Shown piece after piece: positions 8,600 to 17,153 of a DNA stretch of 64,000 nt. Below the pieces are notes generated by a model. It was given only the letters and a program-made list of their open reading frames with translations, was not told the origin of the DNA and searched no databases. This DNA is from JACMLD01 sp044227095 (GTDB lineage Bacteria > Bacteroidota > Bacteroidia > Chitinophagales > Chitinophagaceae): contig JBGAFV010000001.1 of assembly GCA_044227095.1 (NCBI GenBank), positions 3,162,001-3,226,000 on the forward strand. Direction: 5' to 3'. Numbering within the stretch: the stretch's first letter is position 1; every line of letters begins with the position of its first letter. A program made the translations under genes and the position numbers.

Positions 8600-11581
8600 C
8601 TACTTAAAAGAATCCTTGAAATTCTGCATTAAAAACCGTTTGTATGCCGGAATGTCTTTATTGTTTTTCAGCACTTCAAGATTGTTATCAGTAATAACTA
8701 TAAAAGAGTATTTGGCTGCTGGCATCCACGGTATAATTTCTGAACCAGCTACTTTGCGGGCCTTGTCTAAATAATCCAATGCCACTGTAGCGTTTTCAAA
8801 TTTGCCCATCAGCATAAACCGTATATCATCTGTAAGTGGCAGCGGGTTAATATCAATTTGCTTGTTGTAATATTTTTCTTTGTTATAGCGGTTAAATGCA
8901 TTTTTAGCTTCGCTTACATATACAGGATCTACTTTGTCCATTACCAGTACTACATAATGGCCCTGCTCCGGCGCATTTACAAATTGAGAAGCAACAGGAG
9001 GTGCTATTGCAGTTTTCTTGGCAACAAGACTTGTGTCTGCGGGTTTGTTTATTTTCTTTACAGAGTCTGGTATAAGCAACCTTACTGGCGGCTGGTTTAC
9101 CACCGGCCCTTGTACCATTGGTGTACCAACAGTTACAGGTGCAACTACGCTATCATCATCCTTTGGTCTTTCAATTTTAAGGTTGGTTAAGTAATCTTCT
9201 ATTTGTTTTCTTCTGTTCAATACATCAATCATCGTTCTGGCTTTTGCTGCCATAGGCGTGCCGGGGTAAAGGCTATTGATATTATTTAAAACAACTTTTG
9301 CAGAAGAGTCTTTGCGTTCATGCACATAATACACTGCTTCTATATACAGCAACTGCGGTGTCCAGAAATACTTTCCGTATACACTGTCTGCCGATTGTTT
9401 TTTTGACAAAGCTTCTTCAAATTTTCCTTCAATAAAAAGGTTATACACTTCATCGTACATTGGTGCACCTTCTTTTTTGCGGGCAGAATCTACAGGTACA
9501 GGATTTTTAATAATGCCTGTAAGTTTAGAATTGCTGAACTTGTTTTCCATCAGGCGTTTTATTTCTGCAGCCCTTTGTTCGTTGCCCAGTTTTTTATAGC
9601 AGTAATAAAGATTGAACAATGTTTTTTCTTCCAGCGCAGGAGTGGGAGAGAGGTTCAATACTTTTTCATACGATTCTATAGCATCGGCATATTCTTCCAG
9701 GTTATCCTGCAAAGCCCTGCCCATTTCAAAATGTGCATTGATGATAGAATCGTTGGATATTTTTAGTTTTTCCGGAGTAAGCGGCAGCTTCTCCTTCATT
9801 TTGTCTATAGTAAGGGTTTTAATGTCGTCTGCATTTTGACCGTTGGCTGTTGTTCCCTGTGTTCCGTCTGCAGGGTTTCTTATGCTAGTGCTTTGTTGTT
9901 TTATAGCTGCACTTCTTTGCCAGTTATCTACATTAGGCCTGTTTCCCCATTTTGTTTTAAAATCATTAAGCCCTTTTGCCCGGAGGGTAAGGTTATAGAA
10001 ATACCAGTCTGATGATTTTGCCGTGTTATTAAAAAGATCAACCGCCGGGGCATTGCTGTTGTTAATGTCAAAACCATTACCGGCATTGCCAAAGTTTACT
10101 TCATCATCTTTAAGGCCTTGTTGTTTGCGCCATTGCTTTAAAAGTTTTTTCATGTACACAGTGCGTTCAGCTTCGGGCATGGCTGCAATTTTTTGAAGGC
10201 TGTCCTGCCGCACAATAAGCATTTGTTGTTTTGCAATAGCGGTTAACCCTGTTTTACGTGCTTTAAAATCAGCAAGGTCTTCCGGGGCTATAATGCTTAT
10301 GTCTGTACTATCGTAAAAGCGTTTGGCATTTATAAAATCTTTTTCAGCAAAGTCTATATCGGCCAGTGCAAGAAAAGATCTGCTTTTTTGGCGTGGATTG
10401 TCTACACTGTACAAAATGCTTTTTTCAAGAAAGGCTTTGGCGGCAGCATTTTGTTTTCTGTCTAGTTCTATTTGTGCGGCTGTGTAATAAATAATATCGC
10501 GATAGCCAACATATTTATCGCGACGGCCCATTTTCTTTAAAGCATCAACAGCATCCTGTATTGCTTTTTCATCGTTGCCTTCGCCCTGGCGTATAGAATT
10601 AAGCACAGCATATACTTCCATTACCGGGTTAATGGTATGTTTAATTACACGTTCATAAAACTCTTTTGATAAGTCGTGTTTGCGTGCAGCTTCATAACAC
10701 TGAGCAATCAGGTATTCCCAACGTGCAGTTTCTTCTTTGTTTTCTGCATTGCCCAGTGCACGTTCAAGGTGTACAGCGGTGCTGTCCCAGGCCTGTTGTT
10801 TATAGAAATACCAGGCCTGTACTTCTTCAAGATCTTCTTTTAACCGTGCGGGAAAAAGTGGATCGGCTTTTAAAGTTTGAATAAGGCCTGCAGCTTCGGG
10901 CAGTTCATCGTTAGCAATATAAGTTCTTATCTGCCATACCAGCGATTCGTTGCGGCTTGGTGGCCTTGAGAATACTGTTTTTGCAATATTTCTTTTTTCA
11001 TTGGTAGAAATGGAAAAAGCATTGCCTTCATCGTTTGAGTTACTGCCAATTACTTTATCGTACCCGTCTTTTTCTTTGGGCGAAAAAGCATAGTTGAGGT
11101 ATTGAAAAGTAAGGTATGCCGAATCAAATTCGCGACGAAGGTAATAAGCCCTGCCCATTAGCAGGTAGAGATTATCTACCCAGTTATTGCGCAAATCGTG
11201 CAATAAAATTCCGGCGGTAGATTTATAGATAACAGAGTCAAGATCTGTTTTGAATTGTTTTGTTTCTTCAAAAGTATAATTGTAAAACGAAAGCAGTTTG
11301 GTATAATCATCGCGGTGAGCTGCCTTTGCACGGGCCAGGACTTCCTTTATTTTTTCATTGGCATTAAAATAGAAATTGTAGTGTGTGGTGGTGTTCTGCA
11401 TAAATTTACGCGGAACGGTAAACTTTTTTTCGCCTGTTTTTTCTGAGCGGAGCTGGCGGTTTTCAAATTTTTTTGGTTTGGGCAATTCGAAGCTTAACCC
11501 GCCGATTTGTGCATGCACTTCGGGGAGTAAAAAGAAGAGAAATAAAATTGTTGTTATCCGTGTCAGGTTCTTATAGATCAT
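8600..11581 (-). CDS. Large TPR protein of the PorW/SprE type (type IX secretion/gliding associated)
   Basis: 993 aa with a signal peptide cleaved near VHAQ. After a conserved N-terminal segment (TTTHYNFYFNANEKI, about residues 65-80) the protein is mostly helical TPR-like repeats: one block at about 130-480, another at about 600-760. The C-terminal ~110 residues (HYVVLVMDK... onward) resemble the C-terminal module seen in SprE. PorW/SprE proteins are periplasmic/outer-membrane TPR lipoproteins needed for type IX secretion and gliding. Here no lipobox cysteine is visible, so the protein may be periplasmic rather than lipidated. A Thr/Pro-rich linker occupies about 800-870. The next gene downstream is PBP1A. 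Other TPR proteins could match superficially, hence moderate confidence. Confidence 0.7.
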   Translation of the reverse strand: MIYKNLTRITTILFLFFLLPEVHAQIGGLSFELPKPKKFENRQLRSEKTGEKKFTVPRKFMQNTTTHYNFYFNANEKIKEVLARAKAAHRDDYTKLLSFYNYTFEETKQFKTDLDSVIYKSTAGILLHDLRNNWVDNLYLLMGRAYYLRREFDSAYLTFQYLNYAFSPKEKDGYDKVIGSNSNDEGNAFSISTNEKRNIAKTVFSRPPSRNESLVWQIRTYIANDELPEAAGLIQTLKADPLFPARLKEDLEEVQAWYFYKQQAWDSTAVHLERALGNAENKEETARWEYLIAQCYEAARKHDLSKEFYERVIKHTINPVMEVYAVLNSIRQGEGNDEKAIQDAVDALKKMGRRDKYVGYRDIIYYTAAQIELDRKQNAAAKAFLEKSILYSVDNPRQKSRSFLALADIDFAEKDFINAKRFYDSTDISIIAPEDLADFKARKTGLTAIAKQQMLIVRQDSLQKIAAMPEAERTVYMKKLLKQWRKQQGLKDDEVNFGNAGNGFDINNSNAPAVDLFNNTAKSSDWYFYNLTLRAKGLNDFKTKWGNRPNVDNWQRSAAIKQQSTSIRNPADGTQGTTANGQNADDIKTLTIDKMKEKLPLTPEKLKISNDSIINAHFEMGRALQDNLEEYADAIESYEKVLNLSPTPALEEKTLFNLYYCYKKLGNEQRAAEIKRLMENKFSNSKLTGIIKNPVPVDSARKKEGAPMYDEVYNLFIEGKFEEALSKKQSADSVYGKYFWTPQLLYIEAVYYVHERKDSSAKVVLNNINSLYPGTPMAAKARTMIDVLNRRKQIEDYLTNLKIERPKDDDSVVAPVTVGTPMVQGPVVNQPPVRLLIPDSVKKINKPADTSLVAKKTAIAPPVASQFVNAPEQGHYVVLVMDKVDPVYVSEAKNAFNRYNKEKYYNKQIDINPLPLTDDIRFMLMGKFENATVALDYLDKARKVAGSEIIPWMPAAKYSFIVITDNNLEVLKNNKDIPAYKRFLMQNFKDSFK

Positions 11582-11731
11582 TGCGCCGCAAGCTAAACCC
11601 TTAATAACTGATTTTCAGCAAAGTTATTGTGAAAATTCACTGAAATTTCCAGATTTGGGAGAGGGTTCGCTTTTAAAGGTAAAACCACTGAGCCCGGCCG
11701 CCTTTAATTGCCTTTGAAAAAGCTTTAAAAG

Positions 11732-12205
11732 TTAAGGAACGACCGTTGGCATCAAGGCGTCATATTCCTTGTGGGTCATGTATTTGTTGTGCTGCAAAAT
11801 GTAAGAAAAGGGGAGTTGCGGATTTTCAAATAAGAGCAGTTTTTTTGAAAACTTTGAGAGATATGTGCCGTTCATGATTTTTGTCCATTTAAAACGTTTT
11901 GCAGATAGAATGTTATTGAAGGCAATTTGGCGACATGAGTCAACTTCATAAGCTTCAAGCACTTTATTGGAAATGCCACGATTGTCGAAATAGACAATTA
12001 TAACCACATGCCGCACATTTGTATCCCTGGTAGCGCAAACAATAGTGCTATCGGTTTGCTTTATTAAAATTCTAAGCTTGTGTCTTTTCGCTTTTCCTCT
12101 TAAGGTATTTGCAACAGAAGATCTGTCTAAGTTGATATATTCTAACTGGGAGTAACAGTTTGAAATAAATGCAAATGCTGCAATAAATAATATTGATTTA
12201 AACAT
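11732..12205 (-). CDS. Secreted protein of unknown function
   Basis: 157 aa. The N-terminus (MFKSILFIAAFAFISNCYSQ) is a clear signal peptide with cleavage after YSQ, so the mature protein is periplasmic or exported. The remainder is a mixed alpha/beta protein with no motif I recognise; it contains two central cysteines (in VCATRD and DSCRQ). It sits 78 bp downstream of the methyltransferase-fold lipoprotein gene on the same strand and may be cotranscribed with it. The ATG at 12205 is the only sensible start because the signal peptide follows directly. Confidence 0.75.
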   Translation of the reverse strand: MFKSILFIAAFAFISNCYSQLEYINLDRSSVANTLRGKAKRHKLRILIKQTDSTIVCATRDTNVRHVVIIVYFDNRGISNKVLEAYEVDSCRQIAFNNILSAKRFKWTKIMNGTYLSKFSKKLLLFENPQLPFSYILQHNKYMTHKEYDALMPTVVP

Positions 12206-12283
12206 GGCTTGAAACTAAGAGGTAAGAGTAAGTTGAGGAGTATTAATCTGCATTGGATAATACGCCTCAACTTAAAAGTTTTG

Positions 12284-12901
12284 CTAAAGTTTCTTTACGA
12301 ACTTAAAAATGAAACTGTTGTCTGACAATGGTTGAAGGGGAATCGCATCTACAAATTTTAAGTTTCTAAATGTACTGGTGATTTCATCTTTTGTTAAATA
12401 AAGTTTTTTGCATTCTTTGTCCATTTGTCCTTTATAAGACGATGTTCTTTCTACAATTATCAAAGTCCCTGTTGGGCTTAAAATTCGTATAAGTTCTGAA
12501 ACCATTTTTTCTCTGCTTGTAAATTCATGTAACGATATTCTACATACTACTCTTTCATATTGGTCACTTTGTAATGGTATTGAATCAGTAGTTCCAAAAA
12601 TTATTTTTGAATTTGTTCCAAATGTCGGGGCATAGGGAGTGTTTTTTACATTCTTTGCCAAAGCCATTTTTAAGTCATTTTGCCATATGTCATTTGGCAA
12701 ATCCTCTAGGATAAAATGTAGTTTTGGGAATTTGCTTGATATAAACCTGTCGGTATAAGCATAACCACAACCTATGTCTACAAGTGTGTCAACTTTCTCT
12801 AGCTTATAATTTGAAATTTCATAGTTAAATCTTTCATTTAATACTTTAGTACTGGTGCAAGACACTAAGAAAATTATATTCAGGAGTAGAACTTTTCTCA
12901 T
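12284..12901 (-). CDS. Methyltransferase-fold protein with a lipoprotein signal peptide
   Basis: 205 aa. The first 16 residues form a hydrophobic export signal ending in the lipobox FLVSC, predicting a lipidated Cys at about residue 15. The rest looks like a class I SAM-dependent methyltransferase: VDIGCGYAYTD (motif I, about residues 41-51), an acidic beta2 end (ILEDLP), ERVVCRISLHEF near motif IV, and a LSPTGTLIIVER segment typical of motif V/VI. Such enzymes are cytoplasmic because SAM is cytoplasmic, so an exported member is odd. Either the domain has another ligand or role, or translation begins downstream. No nearby internal Met before the domain provides an easy alternative start. Function unknown. 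Confidence 0.8.
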   Translation of the reverse strand: MRKVLLLNIIFLVSCTSTKVLNERFNYEISNYKLEKVDTLVDIGCGYAYTDRFISSKFPKLHFILEDLPNDIWQNDLKMALAKNVKNTPYAPTFGTNSKIIFGTTDSIPLQSDQYERVVCRISLHEFTSREKMVSELIRILSPTGTLIIVERTSSYKGQMDKECKKLYLTKDEITSTFRNLKFVDAIPLQPLSDNSFIFKFVKKL

Positions 12902-13027
12902 AACCTAGCGTTAGAATAATTACATTGCTTCAACTTTTTCGAAAGCCTTCAGTTCTGATAATTTACTGTTCAACAAAGACCACTTTTAACCTCTAAATTT
13001 AATTTTTGCTTTGTAAGACAAGTGAGT

Positions 13028-13678
13028 CTATTCGCAAACATTCAAGTTGTTAGTGTCATAAAAACCATCAAACAAATAATGGTATAAGAATAGGTTTGTA
13101 TCACTAGGCGTTTCTCCAATTGTATATAAATGTCCATCCTTTATCTTATAAAGAAAAAGAGTTTTATGATAGATAAATTTATGCGCAGGAAAGAGCTTTG
13201 CTAAATCTTCACATACTCTTTTGATTAAATCAGCAAGCTGAGATTCTTCAATAGTTGATTTTGAAAAAGCAATTTTAAAAGTTGGATTTCTAAAACCGTC
13301 TGTAAAATTTTTATATAGATAATGATCTTCAAAAAAAAGAGTAAAATGCTCCGTTAGCAATGAAATATTGACAACAAGACTTCGCTGATAATCGAAAGCT
13401 TCTCCCGTGGTTTTTTTCATTTCCAACTTCACTGTATAACTCGGAAATTGCTGAAAGCCACAGTCAAGGATATTTAATCCTTCATATTCATCCAGTAATT
13501 TTATAAAACTTGTCCAGGGAGTGTCTGTGTTATTAATAAGACCATTTATTTTTTTCTCCAGCAATTCTTTATAGAAATCATATCCCCGGTAAGATGTCTC
13601 CATCGAAGCCATTCCTATTGGGTAATAAAAATGAATTTTTTCTAACAATTGCTGGGCTTGTTCTGCTTGGTTATTCAT
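13028..13678 (-). CDS. Hypothetical cytoplasmic protein, 216 aa
   Basis: The frame can be opened further upstream (to 13732), but that would overlap the preceding gene by 44 bp. The ATG at 13678 (MNNQAEQAQ) lies 10 bp past the preceding stop and is preferred. No signal peptide or membrane segment is seen. The sequence is rich in Phe, Tyr and Leu and shows no motif I recognise. It directly follows the 504-aa lipoprotein gene and is probably cotranscribed. A small cytoplasmic protein behind a secreted one can be an immunity or chaperone partner, but nothing in the sequence proves this. Confidence 0.75.
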   Translation of the reverse strand: MNNQAEQAQQLLEKIHFYYPIGMASMETSYRGYDFYKELLEKKINGLINNTDTPWTSFIKLLDEYEGLNILDCGFQQFPSYTVKLEMKKTTGEAFDYQRSLVVNISLLTEHFTLFFEDHYLYKNFTDGFRNPTFKIAFSKSTIEESQLADLIKRVCEDLAKLFPAHKFIYHKTLFLYKIKDGHLYTIGETPSDTNLFLYHYLFDGFYDTNNLNVCE

Positions 13679-13688
13679 TCTAATAAAA

Positions 13689-15203
13689 TTAGTCGCAAAA
13701 ACTGTTTTTATCAATAGTTGTAATTGGTACAAAGCCGCTACATGGTCCTGTACTAGACCAAGTTGCTCCTGGTTTTAACAGAGTTAAATTAAATTGTATA
13801 AGTCCTTTTAAAGTTAGTCTTACCTGGCTTGGAAGAATAGCTTTTGATTTTAATAACTCCAAGATTTCAGTTGTTGCGCCGTTAAAGGCATTGTTAAAAA
13901 TTACCGATGCTTCAGCTGGGGTTATATTGTAGTTGGGGATAGACAGGCAACTGCTACTAAATGTTACAATATACTCAGCTTCGGCATTTCCAAATTTCCA
14001 ACTTAGATTATTAATTGTAGCGGTCCAACTATTACCAACCGGTACAAAATTATAGGATTGACAAAGTTTAGTATTTGAAAGTGAAATATAATTGTTATCG
14101 AGAGGTGCAATTCCCAGTGGATTATTAGGATCTGGAGCGATTTTGCTTACATTCGGATCTACCTGTTGCCAAACCGGTGGCGTTGGTCCATTAACACCAT
14201 ATGCTGGGTTATTGCCATTATAAGATGTAAGCGGGTTACTATTATTTGAGCTATTATTTAGATTGCCATTATCTAATAAAATATTGGGGAATGGGTTATC
14301 GCCAGTATTGTTGCTATTACTTCCATCGCCGTTATCGTTCCAACTACCAAATAAGCCCCCAAAAAATTCACCAATACTGCCAAAAATTCCTCCAATCCAA
14401 CTAAAAAAGCCACTCTTATCATCGCCGCTTACAGAATCAAAATCGCCTTTTTGTTTAGTACAATCTGTTTTTCCAGGTTTATCACCTGAAAGGTATTGGG
14501 CAAAATCTGTGATAACATCATTTATCTTGACAACCCCGCCGGTGTTTACATTTTTATTATAAAAATCTAATAATGGAATTAATGTAGCCGGGTCAATAAG
14601 CGGACAAGCATTAGGATCTGTGATAGTGATATCTCCTCCTACTGTTGGAGAAACGGCAGCACTGCTACTAGCACTAACTTCTTTCTGCGTATTTGCTGCT
14701 TTTCTTGCGGTAGGTGTTGCAGGCGCAAAGAAGAAATCAAAGAAGAGCGATGAATTGGTTAAAGTATATTGTTGGTCTGGCTGATAATTTTTGTAAGTAA
14801 GTGCTTTGTAAAATTTGCGTGTATTAAAATCTATAAATTCCGCCCAGCCTTCGCCCACATTGCCCGATGCGTGATATCGTATAAACATCGGCTGCAAACC
14901 ATTAGGGGTCTTAATAAAATAGAAATAACCTGTACTGCTATCAACCGGCACCCGTATGTAAAACGTATTGTTATAAAACGTTTTTTGCGCTTTATCGAAC
15001 CGCATGTTTACAGGTTTAGCAAAACGGTTATTGATGGCAGTGCCCCAGTTTACAACTTCATCCATTGAAATATTTTCTTTGTAAGGCAGGGGTGTGGCTG
15101 GTTCATCAATTGCTTTACGGCACGAATTAGAAAAAATTAATGATGAACAAACAAGCAGCATAAAAAATCCCCGAAAACTTGTGTAAATTTTTGCTTTTAA
15201 CAT
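13689..15203 (-). CDS. Lipoprotein of unknown function with low-complexity Asn/Gly/Ser middle
   Basis: 504 aa. A signal peptide ends near SLIFSNSC, giving a probable lipid-anchored Cys at residue 28. Residues about 45-165 form an ordered N-terminal domain (VNWGTAINNRF..., FYIRVPVD). The middle, about 165-345, is Ala/Ser-rich and then Asn/Gly/Asp-rich with a GFFSWIGGIFGSIGEFFGG stretch. The last ~140 residues form a second ordered domain with several cysteines and SWKFGNAEAEYIVTF. I do not recognise either domain. The architecture of anchor, N-domain, flexible spacer and C-domain resembles surface adhesins or polymorphic effectors. It is followed 10 bp later by the 216-aa gene. The start ATG at 15203 is fixed by the signal peptide. 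Confidence 0.8.
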   Translation of the reverse strand: MLKAKIYTSFRGFFMLLVCSSLIFSNSCRKAIDEPATPLPYKENISMDEVVNWGTAINNRFAKPVNMRFDKAQKTFYNNTFYIRVPVDSSTGYFYFIKTPNGLQPMFIRYHASGNVGEGWAEFIDFNTRKFYKALTYKNYQPDQQYTLTNSSLFFDFFFAPATPTARKAANTQKEVSASSSAAVSPTVGGDITITDPNACPLIDPATLIPLLDFYNKNVNTGGVVKINDVITDFAQYLSGDKPGKTDCTKQKGDFDSVSGDDKSGFFSWIGGIFGSIGEFFGGLFGSWNDNGDGSNSNNTGDNPFPNILLDNGNLNNSSNNSNPLTSYNGNNPAYGVNGPTPPVWQQVDPNVSKIAPDPNNPLGIAPLDNNYISLSNTKLCQSYNFVPVGNSWTATINNLSWKFGNAEAEYIVTFSSSCLSIPNYNITPAEASVIFNNAFNGATTEILELLKSKAILPSQVRLTLKGLIQFNLTLLKPGATWSSTGPCSGFVPITTIDKNSFCD

Positions 15204-15705
15204 AAGGATGGTTTTTGGTTAATTGATTTTTAAATTTCGATGATATCCTTATGTAAAAGCGCAACTGCGTAACCGATGAAATGAATATTTTTATATTTAA
15301 TTTGTAAGGAACAAAAAGGTATTTGCTAACAAATATTATTTTGCGTTCTTGTGTATAACTTGTTTTGAAGAGTTAGGATAGTAATGCTGCAGAATGTTTT
15401 ACCCTAAACAATAGCACTTATATAAAAGCCAATGGTTTCTTTTATGATATAGTGCAAGAACTGCAAAGTCTTTGCTGCCATTTGTATTACAGTTGAAGAC
15501 CGCCGGATTTATATTGTAGGTATTTTTGTGTGCAGGTTGTGTTAAGCTCAGTATACTAGTAGAAGAATATATCTATTTTATTAGCATTGTTTGGGTTAAT
15601 AAATTTATACGGTGGCTTTATTAAAAGATTACCCCAATCCACGCGCCATGCATACAAATCAAACATTTCTGGCTAACTTTAAGCCCTGCACAATGCAGGT
15701 TTACT
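15204..15705. other. Intergenic region between divergent genes, about 500 bp
   Basis: AT-rich spacer separating the lipoprotein gene (minus) from the bactofilin cluster (plus). It must hold promoters for both directions, but I could not place a convincing -33/-7 pair. No ORF with coding character, repeat or RNA gene was recognised. Confidence 0.5.
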
Positions 15706-16104
15706 ATGGCAAAACTATTTGATGCCGATACTACGCTGAAACGCCTCAGAAACCGCTACCGACTGGTGGTAATGAATGATGATACCTACGAAGAAGTGGT
15801 AACATTTAAATTATCCCGGATGAGCGTTTATATACTTTTGAGCACAATATTTGTTGTGCTTACCGGGCTTACGGTGGCTTTAATTGTGTTTACCCCCCTT
15901 AAGCTGTATATACCAGGTTACGGAGATGTGAATAATACGAGGGAGCTTCGTGAACTAAAACTGCGTACAGATTCGTTAGAGCATGCGGTGAGGTACAAAG
16001 ACGAGTACCTGCAGGGTTTGAAAAGTGTTTTGCAGGGCAATACTTCAGTAAAACTGGATACCACAGCACTGAATTTGCCGGCACCCGAGAAAATAAACGA
16101 CTAA
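15706..16104 (+). CDS. Bitopic membrane protein resembling the N-terminus of M23 peptidases
   Basis: 132 aa. A basic N-terminus (LKRLRNRYRLVVMNDDTYEEV) precedes one membrane segment (about residues 43-66) and then a short coiled coil (TRELRELKLRTDSLEHAV). This is the layout of the first ~130 residues of Bacteroidota M23 metallopeptidases often found next to bactofilin genes, but the peptidase domain is absent and the gene ends 12 bp before the bactofilin start. It may be a truncated relic or a real scaffold that recruits another hydrolase. The downstream intergenic sequence shows no remnant of a peptidase domain. It is the first gene of a five-gene overlapping cluster. Confidence 0.82.
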   Translation: MAKLFDADTTLKRLRNRYRLVVMNDDTYEEVVTFKLSRMSVYILLSTIFVVLTGLTVALIVFTPLKLYIPGYGDVNNTRELRELKLRTDSLEHAVRYKDEYLQGLKSVLQGNTSVKLDTTALNLPAPEKIND

Positions 16105-16116
16105 AATCCCAATACT

Positions 16117-16548
16117 ATGTTTAAAGGCAAATCAAAATCCGAATTCTTTACTGAAACAAACGGAAGCAGTGCCGCAAGCTTAATCAGCGCAGGCACAACA
16201 CTTACTGGCGACATTAATTCCAACGCAGATCTTCGTATTGACGGCACACTGGTGGGCAATATCAACAGCACCGCCAAAGTAATCATTGGCGCCAACGGTA
16301 TTGTAAAAGGCGATATCAATGGTCAGCAGGCAGATATTCTTGGCAATGTAACCGGTTCAGTAAAAGTAAAAGAACTACTGCAACTTAAAGGCAGCAGTGT
16401 AATACAGGGAAATATTCACGCCGGCAAATTGCAGGTAGAGCCCACGTCTACTTTCAATGGAGAATGCCATATGACAGTTGCCCCTGCTGCAATTAATAAA
16501 GATGCAGCTAAGTTGGCGGAGAAGGACAATGGATCAACGGCCAAATAA
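16117..16548 (+). CDS. Bactofilin family polymer-forming cytoskeletal protein
   Basis: 143 aa. The central ~90 residues form the repetitive beta-helix typical of bactofilins (GTTLTGDINSNADLRIDGTL, then repeated GNI/GDI/GNV turns), with short unstructured ends. Bactofilins self-assemble without nucleotide into filaments at the inner membrane and position peptidoglycan enzymes and envelope machines. It lies 12 bp downstream of the M23-like membrane stub, which fits a bactofilin/hydrolase-recruitment module. Its 3' end overlaps the AtpZ start by 20 bp, so translation is coupled. Confidence 0.95.
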   Translation: MFKGKSKSEFFTETNGSSAASLISAGTTLTGDINSNADLRIDGTLVGNINSTAKVIIGANGIVKGDINGQQADILGNVTGSVKVKELLQLKGSSVIQGNIHAGKLQVEPTSTFNGECHMTVAPAAINKDAAKLAEKDNGSTAK

Positions 16549-16765
16549 TAACAACAGAGATTTAATGCGTTACGCCGGCCTTGCAACACAAATGCTTGCA
16601 AGCCTGGGCCTTGCCGTGTTTATTGGGTTAAAAGCCGATAAATGGCTGAAGCTTTCTTTTCCCATATTGGTGTGGTTGTTACCTTTGCTGGCACTGGCCG
16701 GAATTATCTATAAGATTATCAAAGACACCGGCCCTTCCAATAATGACAAACAACCGAAGCACTAA
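16529..16765 (+). CDS. AtpZ/AtpI family small membrane protein
   Basis: 78 aa when started at the ATG at 16529 (MDQRPNNNNRD), which has a GGAGAAGGA ribosome-binding site at 16518; longer versions of the frame would run through the bactofilin gene. Two transmembrane helices with a conserved GLAVFIGLKADKW turn are typical of AtpZ, a small partner of F1Fo ATP synthase implicated in Mg/Ca transport or c-ring assembly. In many Bacteroidota this gene precedes atpB. Here the ATP synthase genes do not follow within the window; an AtpI-like gene and a protease gene do. Confidence 0.85.
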   Translation: MDQRPNNNNRDLMRYAGLATQMLASLGLAVFIGLKADKWLKLSFPILVWLLPLLALAGIIYKIIKDTGPSNNDKQPKH

Positions 16766-17153
16766 AAATAATTTGCCTATTTCACTGGTACTGGCTTTTT
16801 GTATTTCTACAGTTCTCTTTATCATTTTTAAAAAGCAATTGCAGGATTGGGGCGTAAGCACCCGGCTTGTAATAGGAGGTAACATACTGCTCTTTGCAGC
16901 CACCCTTGCTTCCTTTCTTTTATACCAAAGGGCTATGCTGCACCCAACTACCATGGGCTTTTTGCGCAATACCTACAGCGGCCTTTTTCTTAAATTAATT
17001 GTTTGCCTTATTGCCATAGTGATTTACCTGTTTTCGGTTAGGGAGCATGCAAACAAACTGGGAATTATTGTTTGTGTGTTTTTGTATTTTGTTTACTCCG
17101 TGCTGGAAATGCGCAGCCTGTTACAATGGAATAAAGCCCGCCGCAATGCCTAA
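16743..17153 (+). CDS. AtpI-like four-helix membrane protein
   Basis: 136 aa with four hydrophobic helices (about residues 12-30, 42-62, 80-98 and 103-122) and a basic C-terminus (RSLLQWNKARRNA). It overlaps the AtpZ gene by 23 bp and the next gene by 8 bp. Size, topology and position match the poorly conserved membrane protein found between AtpZ and ATP synthase subunit a in related genomes, but no diagnostic motif is visible. Annotated by context and topology only. Confidence 0.75.
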   Translation: MTNNRSTKNNLPISLVLAFCISTVLFIIFKKQLQDWGVSTRLVIGGNILLFAATLASFLLYQRAMLHPTTMGFLRNTYSGLFLKLIVCLIAIVIYLFSVREHANKLGIIVCVFLYFVYSVLEMRSLLQWNKARRNA

